A stretch of 64,000 nt of DNA from Syntrophales bacterium (lineage in GTDB: Bacteria; Desulfobacterota; Syntrophia; Syntrophales; UBA2210): NCBI GenBank assembly GCA_023228425.1, contig JALOBE010000001.1:62001-126000 (forward strand). The letters run 5' to 3'. Below, in pieces: positions 44,021-53,815 of this stretch. A program made the position numbers and the translations under genes. Below the pieces are notes generated by a model. It saw nothing but the letters and a program-made list of their open reading frames with translations, was not told where the DNA came from and made no database searches. How positions within the stretch are numbered: the stretch's first letter is position 1; every line of letters starts with the position of its first letter.

Positions 44021-44540
44021 TGGACAAACCGTATAAAAAGGGGTGTCATGCTCACGGGTTTCCTCCCGCCCGGCCGCGGACATCGGGACCGCCTAGCCGG
44101 GTACTCAAGGCGACTATACGGACAGCTGTGCTGTATGTCAATGGAATCATGGCATACCCGGTGCGCGGACCCGGTTCCCTTAATCCACCGGCAGGAAAAT
44201 AAAAATACTCCCCGCACCGTGTGGACAGGAGACTCCGAGCCGTTCAGTTCCGGTACCGATGCCCGGCGGATCGCCGCACCACGACCCGCGAGAGAGACCT
44301 TCGTCCGTACTCTTCCGAACTATCGAAACAAACAGCCATTTTTATGCGCAGATGCGGACAATACTCCGGGCAGTCTCGCAGCCGCAGACGCCGGCGCAAT
44401 ACAAGGCTTGAAAAACACAAAAACGTGACGCAGCAGAATGGTGGTGGTGGATTGGGGGTTCGTCCCTCTGTACAAACAGGTGGAACTGTGCTACATGCCG
44501 TCTCTTTATCGAAGTTCGCTACCTCGAAAACCATCCTCTG

Positions 44541-46154
44541 ATGGAAAAAGAATCGATACGTATCATCGTGGACAGACATCACCAAAAAGAAGTGCGCCAG
44601 CGTCGGAACTTCGGCATCATCAGTCACCCCGACGCGGGGAAAACCACACTGACAGAAAAACTTCTCCTTTTCGGCGGCGCCATCCAGCAGGCAGGTGCTA
44701 TCCGGGCGAGGAAGGCTTCCCGCCACGCCCTGAGCGACTGGATGGCCGTGGAAAAAGACCGGGGAATCTCCGTCACGACATCGGTCATGAGATTCAATTA
44801 CCGGGACTATGAAATCAACCTTCTCGACACACCGGGTCACCAGGATTTCTCGGAAGACACGTACCGGGTCCTTACCGCGGTGGACAGCGCCCTCATGGTC
44901 ATCGACAGCGGCAAGGGGGTCGAACCGCAGACGGAAAAACTGATGGAGGTGTGCCGCATGCGCAACACACCCATCATTACCTTTATTAACAAGCTTGACC
45001 GCGACGGACTGCCGCCCCTGGATCTCTTGTCCGACATCGAGGACAAACTCCAGGTTGAATGCATCCCTCTTTCCTGGCCCGTGGGAATGGGAAAAAGCTT
45101 CAAGGGGGTCTACAACCGCTACCGCCGGGAGATGCACCTTTTTACACCCGGAGAAAACCGACATATACATGAGGGTATTACCATCAGCGATCTCACCGAC
45201 AGCCGGCTGGATGCACTGCTCGGAAGTCAGGCCGGTGAGTTGCGAAGCGATATGGAACTCCTGGAGGGTGCCGCCGACACGTTCTCGATAGAGCACTACC
45301 TGAAAGGCAGCCAGACGCCGGTATTTTTCGGTAGCGCTATCAACAACTTCGGCGTCAGGGAACTGCTGGATACCTTCGTTGAAATGGCCCCGTCTCCCCT
45401 GCCGAGAACCGCTGTAACCAGAACCGTGTCGCCCTACGAGGAAGACTTCTCCGGTTTTGTTTTTAAAATACAGGCAAACATGGACCCGTCCCACCGGGAT
45501 CGCATCGCCTTTTTTCGAATCTGCTCGGGAACATTCCACCGGGGTATGAAGGTTGTACATCACAGGATCGGCAAGGAGATGTCCCTGGCCAACGCGACAA
45601 TCTTCATGTCCCAGGACCGGACCAGCGTGGAGGAGGCATGGCCCGGCGACATCATCGGAATTCATAACCACGGAACGCTCAAGGTAGGAGACACCCTGAC
45701 GGCGAAGGAACCGCTCAAGTTCACGGGCATTCCCAGCTTCGCCCCGGAGCAGTTCCGTCGTGTCCGGCTTAAAAACCCCATTAAAATCAAGCAGTTGCAG
45801 AAGGGTCTGGTGCAGCTTGCCGAAGAAGGGACCGTGCAGGTTTTCAGGCCGAGGGCACGAAACGAGATTATCCTGGGAGCTGTTGGAACACTTCAGTTCG
45901 AGGTAACAGCCCGGCGCCTGAAGGACGAATACGGTGCGGAGACGGTCTATGACGAGGCCCCCTGCACCGTTGCCCGGTGGGTATCATGCGGGGACCGGAA
46001 AGCACTGAAGGAGTTCGAGGAACAAAACAGCTCCTCCTTCTTTTATGATTCCGAGGACCGACCGGCATTTCTGACAACCAGTGAATGGCGCCTGGAACAC
46101 ACCATGAAGACATGGCCCCATATTGCCTTTCACAAGACTCGGGAACATCGTTGA
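44541..46154 (+). CDS. prfC: Peptide chain release factor 3
   Basis: This 537-residue translational GTPase has the RF3 N-terminus RRNFGIISHPDAGKTTLTEKLLLFGG, followed by QQAGAIRARKASRHALSDWM, the G3 DTPGHQDFSEDTYR and G4 INKLDRDG. RF3 recycles RF1 and RF2 from the ribosome after release. The QFEVTARRLKDEYGAE stretch in the C-terminal domain is specific to RF3 rather than EF-G. It is monocistronic; no clear ribosome site precedes the ATG, and the true start could be a few codons off. Confidence 0.97.
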   Translation: MEKESIRIIVDRHHQKEVRQRRNFGIISHPDAGKTTLTEKLLLFGGAIQQAGAIRARKASRHALSDWMAVEKDRGISVTTSVMRFNYRDYEINLLDTPGHQDFSEDTYRVLTAVDSALMVIDSGKGVEPQTEKLMEVCRMRNTPIITFINKLDRDGLPPLDLLSDIEDKLQVECIPLSWPVGMGKSFKGVYNRYRREMHLFTPGENRHIHEGITISDLTDSRLDALLGSQAGELRSDMELLEGAADTFSIEHYLKGSQTPVFFGSAINNFGVRELLDTFVEMAPSPLPRTAVTRTVSPYEEDFSGFVFKIQANMDPSHRDRIAFFRICSGTFHRGMKVVHHRIGKEMSLANATIFMSQDRTSVEEAWPGDIIGIHNHGTLKVGDTLTAKEPLKFTGIPSFAPEQFRRVRLKNPIKIKQLQKGLVQLAEEGTVQVFRPRARNEIILGAVGTLQFEVTARRLKDEYGAETVYDEAPCTVARWVSCGDRKALKEFEEQNSSSFFYDSEDRPAFLTTSEWRLEHTMKTWPHIAFHKTREHR

Positions 46155-46191
46155 GTCAGGAATGGCGGCTTTGTAAGAGAGTTGTACGAGT

Positions 46192-47712
46192 TCATCCGGA
46201 ATACTCGATGACGAGAAGGGCATCCCGGGAGAGCCGGCGGGCCACCTTGCGGAAATGGTGGCCGTAAATCATCAGGGTGATCGCTTCCGGCAAGGCCTGC
46301 CGATACCAGGCAAGGGTCTTGACGAGGGTTTTCCAGAAATACCACTGTGATATCCCGTTTCCCAGGACTCCCATGTAGAAAATGGACTTGATCAGGGCCG
46401 GCACCTGTTCCATGCCGGGCTGTCTCATGGGGCAGGTCGGCTTGTTGTAGTTTTCAAGAAAGGTAAACAGCCGTTGGTGAAACAGCTTCGGGCTGTAGAT
46501 AGCCCGCAACAGCGTCACATATCCCCGAATGAGGTTTTGTCTTCCCATGGCAGGTATAAAGTTGACGCTTCCATCGGTGTTGTCTCCCGTTGATGGCGCG
46601 GCAAGGCGGTTTTCATCCCTGAGCCGCCGCCAGAGTCGGGTGTTGGGAAGAGCCTGTAACAGTCCCACCATGGCTGTGACCACACCCGTTTCTTGAATAA
46701 ATCTCTTTTGCCGGGCAAAAATATTATGGTCATCATTGTCAAAGCCGACAATGTACCCGCCCATTACCGCCAGTCCCCTGCCATGTAGTTTATGTATGGA
46801 GGCGACAAGATCACGTCCAAGGTTCTGCGTTTTCGAACATTCCCTGAGACTTTCCTCATTCGGTGTTTCAAGGCCTATGAAGACACTGTCAAAACCGGCC
46901 CGGACCATCATGTCGAGCAGCTCGTCATCTTCGGCAATGTTAATGGAAGCCTCCGTGAAAAACGTAAAGGGATGATCGCGCTGTTCCATCCAGTGAATGA
47001 CGGAGGGGAGCATTTCCTTGATGGCCTTCTTGTTTGCGATAAAATTATCGTCCACCACAAAGACCCCCCCTCGCCAACCCATGTCATATATTGCCTGAAG
47101 CTCGGCCACGAACTGCACCGGCGTTTTAAGGCGGGGCCTGTGGCCGAAGAGAGTGGTCACGTCACAGAATTCACAATTGAAGGGGCAGCCCCTTGAATTC
47201 TGAATCATCATGGAAGCGTAATCGTTCACCCGGATCAGGTCCCAACGGGGAATCGGCGATTGGGTCAAATCAGGAAATTCTTCAGATTGATACATTTTCC
47301 GGGCGCAACCGGCTTTGAAGTCTTCGACAAAGAGAGGAATCGTTTCTTCTCCTTCACCGGCAACCAGGTGACTCACCCGTGGAAGATACTCCTCTTTCAA
47401 TGCCGTAAAGAGGGGGCCTCCGGCAATTACGGGCTTTGCCAGTGTGGCGCACCTGGAAAGCACCTGGTCCGCTGATTCTCTCTGGACAAGCATGGCACTG
47501 ATCATGACACAGTCAGCCCATTGAAGGTCCCCGTCACAAAGATCGGTACTATTAAGGTCGATAAGGCGGAGATTCCAGTCTTCGGGCAACAACGACGCCA
47601 CCGTCAACAACCCCAGGGGGGGGAAGGCGGCTTTCTTGGCAACGAATTTCAGGGCGTGTTGAAAGCTCCAGAAAGTCGTGGGGTATCTGGGATAGATCAA
47701 CAGTACGTTCAT
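46192..47712 (-). CDS. B12-binding radical SAM protein with a DUF4070-type C-terminus
   Basis: This 506-residue protein has an N-terminal cobalamin-binding domain (MNVLLIYPRYP to about 130, with VIAGGPLFTAL), the radical SAM motif SRGCPFNCEFCDVTTLFG near residue 172, VFVVDDNFIANKKAIKEMLP and EASINIAEDDELLDMM, then a DUF4070-like end. It resembles the hopanoid 2-methylase HpnP group, although no hopanoid gene is near, so a related methyltransferase or other role is equally likely. The ATG at 47712 fits the family start; the frame is open to 47769. It is convergent with prfC. Confidence 0.87.
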   Translation of the reverse strand: MNVLLIYPRYPTTFWSFQHALKFVAKKAAFPPLGLLTVASLLPEDWNLRLIDLNSTDLCDGDLQWADCVMISAMLVQRESADQVLSRCATLAKPVIAGGPLFTALKEEYLPRVSHLVAGEGEETIPLFVEDFKAGCARKMYQSEEFPDLTQSPIPRWDLIRVNDYASMMIQNSRGCPFNCEFCDVTTLFGHRPRLKTPVQFVAELQAIYDMGWRGGVFVVDDNFIANKKAIKEMLPSVIHWMEQRDHPFTFFTEASINIAEDDELLDMMVRAGFDSVFIGLETPNEESLRECSKTQNLGRDLVASIHKLHGRGLAVMGGYIVGFDNDDHNIFARQKRFIQETGVVTAMVGLLQALPNTRLWRRLRDENRLAAPSTGDNTDGSVNFIPAMGRQNLIRGYVTLLRAIYSPKLFHQRLFTFLENYNKPTCPMRQPGMEQVPALIKSIFYMGVLGNGISQWYFWKTLVKTLAWYRQALPEAITLMIYGHHFRKVARRLSRDALLVIEYSG

Positions 47713-47934
47713 GACAACCTGCCCGGCCTTCTTCCCGAAGGGGCGAAAGTCTCTTGGGTAACACGTCAAGACCTTTAAAAAACTATTGATTTTACCATTT
47801 CAACCGCAGGAAGAAATCGTGCGCGGTGACGATAGTAAAGAAGGATTCCTCGCCGCGATATTCCTCGAAGAAACAGTTTACGGAGGTCTTGTATCATCTT
47901 TTTTTTGGATGTTCAAAGATATTACCAGAGACGG

Positions 47935-48110
47935 GCAGTCCGGGCAACATAAAACCGGACAAATCTATTTGTTGCTGACACATAAAATCGGACAATTGTC
48001 GGGAGCACGTACACTGTCCGGTTTAGAGGGTATCTTTATGGAGGTGGTCTGTGAGACGGACGGAGCTGTCACAGGAGACCCGGAAGCACGTGAAAGGGTT
48101 TCCTGTGAAT
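47935..48110 (+). mobile_element. Remnant of an ISNCY-type insertion sequence (left end and transposase start)
   Basis: Several ACCGGACA/TCGGACA-type motifs (47939, 47954 and 47989, inverted near 48015) recall the repeated termini of ISNCY-type elements. A GTG at 48051 behind TGGAGGTG then opens MRRTELSQETRK, the usual start of that transposase type, but homology ends after about 12 codons and the frame runs into the glyS 3' end. It is therefore a truncated, inactive end. No right end is visible. Most of the gap 47713-47934 has no gene. Confidence 0.5.
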
Positions 48111-50194
48111 CAGACGGATGTCTGGCGTTCCGTGACGATTTTCGAGAAATCGGCCACCCGGAAAAAAAGTTCCGCTATACCCGCCAGCAGAGAAAGCCGG
48201 TTCGTTCGAACCGTTTCGTCATCGGCCATGACCAGAACCGTTTCGAAGAAGGTGTCCACGGGTTTTCTGAGCCGCGCCATGGCCGCCAGGGCTTTGGGGT
48301 AGTTCCGTGTTCCCAGGGCTCCCCCGGCTTCTTCGCTGATGTCCAGAAAAGAGCGGTGAAGATCCCTTTCGGCATTGGTCTTGAAGTATTCTTCCTTGAG
48401 GATTCCTCCTTCGAAGCCCTTCAGAATATTGACGACCCGTTTGAACGCTATAACCAGAGGTTCAAAGTCGGGGTGGCTTTTGAAGGCCTCAACGGCATCG
48501 ATGCGTGCCGCGGCATCAACGAGATCCGTAGCGCCGATGGAGAGAACAGCGTCCACCACATCGTAGGGGCGTCCCTGGGAAATAAGCTGATTTTGAAACC
48601 GGGCCATGAAGAATTCCAGAATCTGTGACACCGTTTCCTCGGCGGGACGTTTCAGAATATGTGCCATCGTCGCCAGGCTTCGTTGCACCAGGTCATCCAG
48701 GGCCACGCGCCAGGATCTGTCCAGAATGATGTTGATAACGCCCAGGGACTGCCGCCGCAAGGCATAGGGATCGGCTGTTCCCGTGGGAACGAGGTTGACG
48801 CCGAAACATGCCGTAATGGTATCCACCTTGTCGGCGATGCTGATTATGGCACCCGCGTCGCTTTCCGGAAGCGCGCCGCCTGCCTGAATCGGCAGGTAGT
48901 GTTCATAGATGGCGTCGGCCACGGCGGCATCTTCACCCTGTATTCGGGCGTATTCACGACCCATTATTCCCTGCAGTTCGGGAAATTCGTAGACCATCTG
49001 TGTCTCGAGGTCTCCCTTGCAGAGAAGAGCGGCTCTGTCCACGATATCCGTTACGGCTGGATTGACCATACCGGCAATGTGGCGGGCGAGTTCGCGAAAC
49101 CGCATGACCTTGTCGTAGGAAGTCCCGATGAGGCTGTGGAAAATGACATTTTTAAGTTCCTCCAGTCCCTGTTCGAGAGGCTTCTTCCGGTCTTCCTCAA
49201 AGAAAAAGCGAGCGTCCGCGAGACGGGCCCGCAACACTTTCTCGTTACCGGCGGCCACTACGGCAGGGTTCCGGGCCACCGTGTTATTTACCGCGATAAA
49301 ATGGTTGAGAAGGTTTCCCGTCTCATCGGTAACGGCAAAGTACTTCTGGTGTTTCATCATGGATGTGACGAGGACCTCCCGGGGCAGATCGAGGTATCCC
49401 CGGTCAAAGGTTCCGGTCACGACAGACGGGTATTCAATGAGATAGGCTATCTCCTCAAGGAGGGCCTCGTTTTCAAGTACCCTGCCTGAAAGATCCGATG
49501 CTGCCGTGTGCGCCTGTTCCCGGATGATTTCTTTGCGCTCTTCCGCATCGACGATAACACAATGCTCCCGTGTTTTGCGCATATACTCGTCGAGAGACGC
49601 CACGGTGAAGGAGCCGGGATTCATGAACCGGTGTCCCCGGCTTTTCCTTCCGCTTGTGATGCCGCCGATTTCGAAGGGAAGCACCCTTCCGCCGAAGAGT
49701 GCCAGGATCCAGTGAATCGGACGAACGAATCGAAGTTCGAGATCCCTCCATCGCATGGACTTCTGAAACGGTATGGCCCTGATAAAATCCGGCAGTAAAG
49801 AAGCCAGTATGGTCGCCGTATCCTCGCCGGCGATATGCTTCCGTGCCGCCAGGTATTCGCCCTTTCCGGTACATACACGTTTCAGGTCGGAGACATCGAG
49901 TCCCTGCCCACGGGCAAAACCCAGAGCGGCCTTCGTGGGATTGCCCGCCTCGTCGAAAGCGGCGCCAACGGCAGGACCCACCTTTTCAACCACCTGGTCC
50001 TCCTGCCGTTCCGCCACATCACTGACGGCGAGGAACATACGTCGAGGCGTCGCCATGGTTTTCACGGCACCGTGGGTGATACGCAACCGGGACAACTCGC
50101 GCGGCATTGTCGACGTCATGTGGTCCAGGGCCCTTGGAAGAAACGCCGCCGGAATTTCCTCCGTCCCTATTTCAAGCAGAAGTTCCATGCCCAT
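48110..50194 (-). CDS. glyS: Glycyl-tRNA synthetase beta subunit
   Basis: This 694-residue protein is full-length GlyS of the bacterial alpha2beta2 enzyme: MGMELLLEIGTEEIPAAFLPRALD at the start, the HD-like middle part with TSYDKVMRFRELARHIAG, and the C-terminal anticodon-binding DALR domain. It helps bind tRNA(Gly), while catalysis lies in glyQ. AAGGA lies 7 bases before the ATG. It follows glyQ by 46 bases. The IS remnant abuts its stop codon, but the gene looks intact. Confidence 0.98.
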   Translation of the reverse strand: MGMELLLEIGTEEIPAAFLPRALDHMTSTMPRELSRLRITHGAVKTMATPRRMFLAVSDVAERQEDQVVEKVGPAVGAAFDEAGNPTKAALGFARGQGLDVSDLKRVCTGKGEYLAARKHIAGEDTATILASLLPDFIRAIPFQKSMRWRDLELRFVRPIHWILALFGGRVLPFEIGGITSGRKSRGHRFMNPGSFTVASLDEYMRKTREHCVIVDAEERKEIIREQAHTAASDLSGRVLENEALLEEIAYLIEYPSVVTGTFDRGYLDLPREVLVTSMMKHQKYFAVTDETGNLLNHFIAVNNTVARNPAVVAAGNEKVLRARLADARFFFEEDRKKPLEQGLEELKNVIFHSLIGTSYDKVMRFRELARHIAGMVNPAVTDIVDRAALLCKGDLETQMVYEFPELQGIMGREYARIQGEDAAVADAIYEHYLPIQAGGALPESDAGAIISIADKVDTITACFGVNLVPTGTADPYALRRQSLGVINIILDRSWRVALDDLVQRSLATMAHILKRPAEETVSQILEFFMARFQNQLISQGRPYDVVDAVLSIGATDLVDAAARIDAVEAFKSHPDFEPLVIAFKRVVNILKGFEGGILKEEYFKTNAERDLHRSFLDISEEAGGALGTRNYPKALAAMARLRKPVDTFFETVLVMADDETVRTNRLSLLAGIAELFFRVADFSKIVTERQTSV

Positions 50195-50240
50195 GGAGTG
50201 TCCTTTTCACAGTCTGTCGTCCCGCCGTTGTACCGGAAAC

Positions 50241-51131
50241 TCATCCCGGCAAGGAGTTTTTCCACCGGCCCATCAAGGGATGTCCCATGTCATCGCGTTG
50301 TTTGACATATGCCTCGGCGGCAAGCCGGGCCAGGTTACGCACACGCCCGATGTAGCCGGTCCGCTCCGTAACGCTTATGGCGCCCCGGGCATCGAGAATA
50401 TTGAACACGTGGGAGCATTTGAGGCAATAGTCATAAGAGGGAAGCACCAACCCGCAATCACCGGCTTTCCGAGACTCCGCTTCGTACATGTCGAAGAGAA
50501 CTCTCAGCATGTCCGTGTCGGCGCATTCAAAATTGTACCTGGAGCCCTCAACTTCTCCACGGTGGTGAACATCTCCGTAGGTAATGCCGTGCGCCCACTG
50601 CAGGTTGTAAACGTTGTCCACGTTCTGGAGATACATGGCGATACGTTCGATGCCATAGGTGATCTCGACGCAGACAGGGTTCAAGTCGATGCCGCCTACT
50701 TGTTGAAAGTATGTGAACTGGGTTATTTCCATCCCGTCGAGCCAGACTTCCCACCCCAGGCCCCAGGCACCCAGTGTTGGAGATTCCCAGTCATCTTCCA
50801 CGAAGCGAATATCATGATCCAGCGGTTCGATACCGAAACTTTTCAGCGAATCCAGGTACAGATCCTGAATGTCCATGGGCGAAGGCTTCATGATCACCTG
50901 GTACTGATAGTACTGCTGAAGACGGTTCGGGTTCTCTCCGTACCGCCCGTCGGTGGGTCGTCGGGAAGGTTCCACGTAGGCCACGTTCCAGGGTTCCGGA
51001 CCCAGCGCCCTGAGAAAGGTTGCCGGGTTGAAGGTTCCCGCGCCCACCTCGATATCGTACGGTTGCTGGATGATGCAGCCCCGGTCCGCCCAGTACCGGT
51101 CGAGGGCCATGATGAGTTCTTGAAGGGTCAC
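50241..51131 (-). CDS. glyQ: Glycyl-tRNA synthetase alpha subunit
   Basis: This 296-residue protein carries the class II catalytic core: VGAGTFNPATFLRALGPEPW, VEPSRRPTDGRYGENPNRLQ, and LGWEVWLDGMEITQFTYFQQ. I place the start at a GTG (51131, reading VTLQELIMALDRYW), because the family starts just there and AGGAGA lies 6 bases upstream. The frame is open to 51347, but that part is the family 1 repeat. It forms an operon with glyS. Confidence 0.97.
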   Translation of the reverse strand: MTLQELIMALDRYWADRGCIIQQPYDIEVGAGTFNPATFLRALGPEPWNVAYVEPSRRPTDGRYGENPNRLQQYYQYQVIMKPSPMDIQDLYLDSLKSFGIEPLDHDIRFVEDDWESPTLGAWGLGWEVWLDGMEITQFTYFQQVGGIDLNPVCVEITYGIERIAMYLQNVDNVYNLQWAHGITYGDVHHRGEVEGSRYNFECADTDMLRVLFDMYEAESRKAGDCGLVLPSYDYCLKCSHVFNILDARGAISVTERTGYIGRVRNLARLAAEAYVKQRDDMGHPLMGRWKNSLPG

Positions 51132-51152
51132 TCCCTGTCTCCTTCGCAGGAT

Positions 51153-51292
51153 TGACGGTTTCGTACAAAGTCGAAAAACGTCTGATAGAGGACGGCGTTG
51201 TAACAAGCTCCTCGAGGCACACCGTGAGGTACGCCGCGGTGACGAAGGAAAGAGCGCAATCAAGCCTCCGGCACCATCGTACGAATCCGTCA
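51153..51292 (+). repeat. Family 1 MITE-like repeat, copy J
   Basis: This copy has the clearest inverted ends: TGACGGTTTCGTA at the left and TACGAATCCGTCA at the right. Between them are GTCGAAAAACGTCTGATAGAG, GTACGCCGCGGTGACGAAGG and GAGCGCAATCAAGCCTCCGG. It lies just upstream of glyQ, so the glyQS promoter must be within or beyond it. The CATCCTGAGGAATG block is missing. Confidence 0.82.
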
Positions 51293-51424
51293 GGATTGTG
51301 AGAGAGGTGTATGATCTGTCGCCTGCGGAAACTATCACCACGCTCAAAACCTGTCAAGGCAAAAGGTCGGATTTCGGCAGGGTTGCAGGCATCAGGACAG
51401 ACATCGCCGAGCCGACCGGCACCG

Positions 51425-52219
51425 TCAGGACGGACTGCTTTCCTTTCGGCGTGCCAGGAGAAGGACTTCTTTGCAGACCCTCATCGATCGGGGCTCCCGG
51501 CCCAGGATATGCCGAATGAGGCGAGACATCATGGCATCGCTTTCCCGAAGCGCCCGGCCGGTAAAGGACAGCCTTCTTATTTTGTCAAGGGCGATGGTGT
51601 TCCCCGCAATCAAGGTTTGAATCGTGCCGGGAGAGAGGTGAACCCCCGATGATTCAGGTCCGCAGCAACCCTCACACCTGCTCCTGCCTTCCTCCGGAAC
51701 AAAAGAAAGGCCTCTTGTTCCGCCGAGCGGAGATCCGCAGCCGGCACACCGGTCCAAGGCCGGTTCATAGCCGGAAAGAGAGAGCAGACGCAGTTCAAAG
51801 AACCTCGACAGGGACTCCGAGAGCGGTCCGTGTTCAAGGAGGTCGAGAAATCCCTTCAGGTGATCAAAGAGGCGGGGACCCGGTTTTTCTTCCGCCGTGA
51901 AAAGGTCCACAAGTTCACTGAAATACGACGCCGCAAGAGTTTTTTCGAGATCTTCCCTGATGGCGGGATAATGATTGATAACGTCGCACTCTTCGATGAG
52001 ATACAGCCCCTCCGGGCGACGGCGTGAAACAAGAATCGACGAAAGGCAGAAGAGTTCAATAGCGTTGGCGAACCGTTTCCTGCTCCTGCGCGCGCCCTTG
52101 GCAATCCCCTTGAACTTCCCTTTTTCTCCGGTAAGCACGGTGACGATCCTGTCAGACTCTCCATAATCGCGGTATGCCAGCACATAGCCCCGCACCCGTT
52201 CTACAGCACGCCCGGTCAT
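51425..52219 (-). CDS. recO: DNA repair protein RecO
   Basis: This 264-residue protein has the RecO OB-fold start (ERVRGYVLAYRDYGESDRIVTVLTGEKGKFKGIAKGARR), a helical middle and a zinc ribbon (CAGCGS and CEGCCG, about 162-190). RecO loads RecA with RecR and anneals strands. The ATG at 52219 fits the family; the frame is open to 52267. It lies downstream of pyrC on the same strand, with a 291-base gap holding only a family 1 end fragment (TTTTACGAAGCCGTCA, ending about 52497). Confidence 0.93.
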   Translation of the reverse strand: MTGRAVERVRGYVLAYRDYGESDRIVTVLTGEKGKFKGIAKGARRSRKRFANAIELFCLSSILVSRRRPEGLYLIEECDVINHYPAIREDLEKTLAASYFSELVDLFTAEEKPGPRLFDHLKGFLDLLEHGPLSESLSRFFELRLLSLSGYEPALDRCAGCGSPLGGTRGLSFVPEEGRSRCEGCCGPESSGVHLSPGTIQTLIAGNTIALDKIRRLSFTGRALRESDAMMSRLIRHILGREPRSMRVCKEVLLLARRKESSPS

Positions 52220-52510
52220 CACAGCAGATGCCTGGAAAATATCGTTGTAGGGCCGGAAAGGGTGCAAAACCCGAAGGCATCTGTACGGACCGCCGAAAAA
52301 AAATGAGTGTAGAGGGCCACAACAAGACTGAAGCGCTTGAGTCCCGAGGGATGGAGCAGCCCCGCGAACGTTCCGTCATGCTTGCGCGCATTCATCAAAA
52401 CACCTTGATTGTCCGCCCTCGCAGGGGCAACCACTTTGACCATGCAGGTTCCCGAGGCTTTTGATAAACGACCGGTACATTTTACGAAGCCGTCAGAATC
52501 CATGGCTCTG

Positions 52511-53815
52511 TCACAGGGGAAGGTCGTCGTCCCGGTATTTTATGACACCGCCGACGATGGTCATGACGGCCTTACCTGTCAGCGCCCAACCATGGAACGG
52601 GCAATTTCTGCTTTTCGATCTGAAGGACGAGACATCCACCGTCCAGTTCCTGTTTCTGTCGATGACGGTAACGTCGGCAATGGAACCCTTTCGCAGGGTT
52701 CCCCCGCTCACGCCCAGGATTCGGGCCGGATTCAGGCTCATTGCCCTCACGAGTCCCGGCATGGTGAGAATGCCCTTTTCTACGAGCGCGAGGGACAGGG
52801 CGAGGGATGTTTCGAGACCGATCAGCCCCGAGGCAGCGTAGGCGAATTCAACATCCTTTTCTATGGAAGAGTGGGGGGCATGGTCGCTGGCAATGGCATC
52901 AATGGTTCCGTCCTTAAGTCCTTCCATGACGGCTTCCCGGTCCCTGGTTTCCCGAAGTGGAGGGTAGACTTTGAGGTCTGTCGAATAGGATCGAAGGGCA
53001 TCATCGGTCAGGGTGAAATAATGGGGGGCCGTTTCTGCCGTTACGGCCACTCCCCGGGCTTTCGCATCCCGTATGAGCGCCACCGCCCCGGCGGTGCTTA
53101 CATGGGTGATATGAACCGTAGTTCCCGTGTAACGGGCAATTTCAATGTCCCGGGCCACCATGACATCTTCCGATATCGACGGTATTCCCGGAAGACCCAG
53201 TTCGGTCGCGACAAAACCTTCGTTCATCATGCCGTTTCCGGCCAGTCCCCGGTCTTCACAGTGCGAAAGCACCGGCAGGGACAGCGACCGCGCGTACTCG
53301 AGGGCCTGCCTCATGAGGCCGCCGTTCTCCACGGACTTTCCGTCATCTGAAAGGGCAACGGCACCGGCATCCTTCAAATCGGCGAACTCCGTAAGCTGCG
53401 TACCTTCAAGATTCATGCTGATGGCCGCCACGGGATATACCCGAGCCTTGTCCGCTCGGGCGGCCTGACGAAGAATAAATTCCGTAACGGACCTGTTGTC
53501 GTTGACGGGTTTCGTGTTCGCCATGCATGCAACGGCGGTGAAACCGCCGGCCAGCGCCGCCTCTCCTCCGGACAGGACCGTCTCCTTGTACTCAAAGCCC
53601 GGCTCCCTGAAATGGGTGTGCATGTCGATGAGCCCCGGGACAACTGTTTTCCCTTCCCCGTCATAGACTACGGCAACACCCTGACCGGATCTTCGGGGAG
53701 CAGGAATAGCCCGGGCGATTTTCGTGACGAGCCCATCTTCGATAAGCAGGTCCAGGGTTTCATCCATATCCTGGGAGGGATCAACGATTCTGGCGCCCTT
53801 GATAATCAGTTTCAT
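52511..53815 (-). CDS. pyrC: Dihydroorotase
   Basis: This 434-residue metal-dependent amidohydrolase catalyses the third step of pyrimidine synthesis. The metal site is DMHTHFREPGFEYKET near residue 60, followed by ACMANTKPVNDN, a His in VLSHCED, a His in THVSTAGAV and the Asp in ASDHAPHS. This is the class I (multifunctional-type) form usual in Gram-positive and deltaproteobacterial genomes, encoded with pyrB. Its ATG overlaps the pyrB stop by four bases. All catalytic residues I can see are present, so it should be active. Confidence 0.97.
   Translation of the reverse strand: MKLIIKGARIVDPSQDMDETLDLLIEDGLVTKIARAIPAPRRSGQGVAVVYDGEGKTVVPGLIDMHTHFREPGFEYKETVLSGGEAALAGGFTAVACMANTKPVNDNRSVTEFILRQAARADKARVYPVAAISMNLEGTQLTEFADLKDAGAVALSDDGKSVENGGLMRQALEYARSLSLPVLSHCEDRGLAGNGMMNEGFVATELGLPGIPSISEDVMVARDIEIARYTGTTVHITHVSTAGAVALIRDAKARGVAVTAETAPHYFTLTDDALRSYSTDLKVYPPLRETRDREAVMEGLKDGTIDAIASDHAPHSSIEKDVEFAYAASGLIGLETSLALSLALVEKGILTMPGLVRAMSLNPARILGVSGGTLRKGSIADVTVIDRNRNWTVDVSSFRSKSRNCPFHGWALTGKAVMTIVGGVIKYRDDDLPL

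Noticed and set aside
44084..44540. Several overlapping ORFs upstream of prfC
   Set aside because: None has a ribosome site with a recognisable protein; the reading frames conflict with each other.
44244..45671. 475-codon minus-strand ORF
   Set aside because: It is antisense to prfC and has no recognisable domain; its length reflects base composition.
47786..48628. 280-codon plus-strand ORF across the IS remnant and the glyS 3' end
   Set aside because: Most of it is antisense to glyS, which is intact and full length. Only the short part near 48051 has meaning, as the transposase start.
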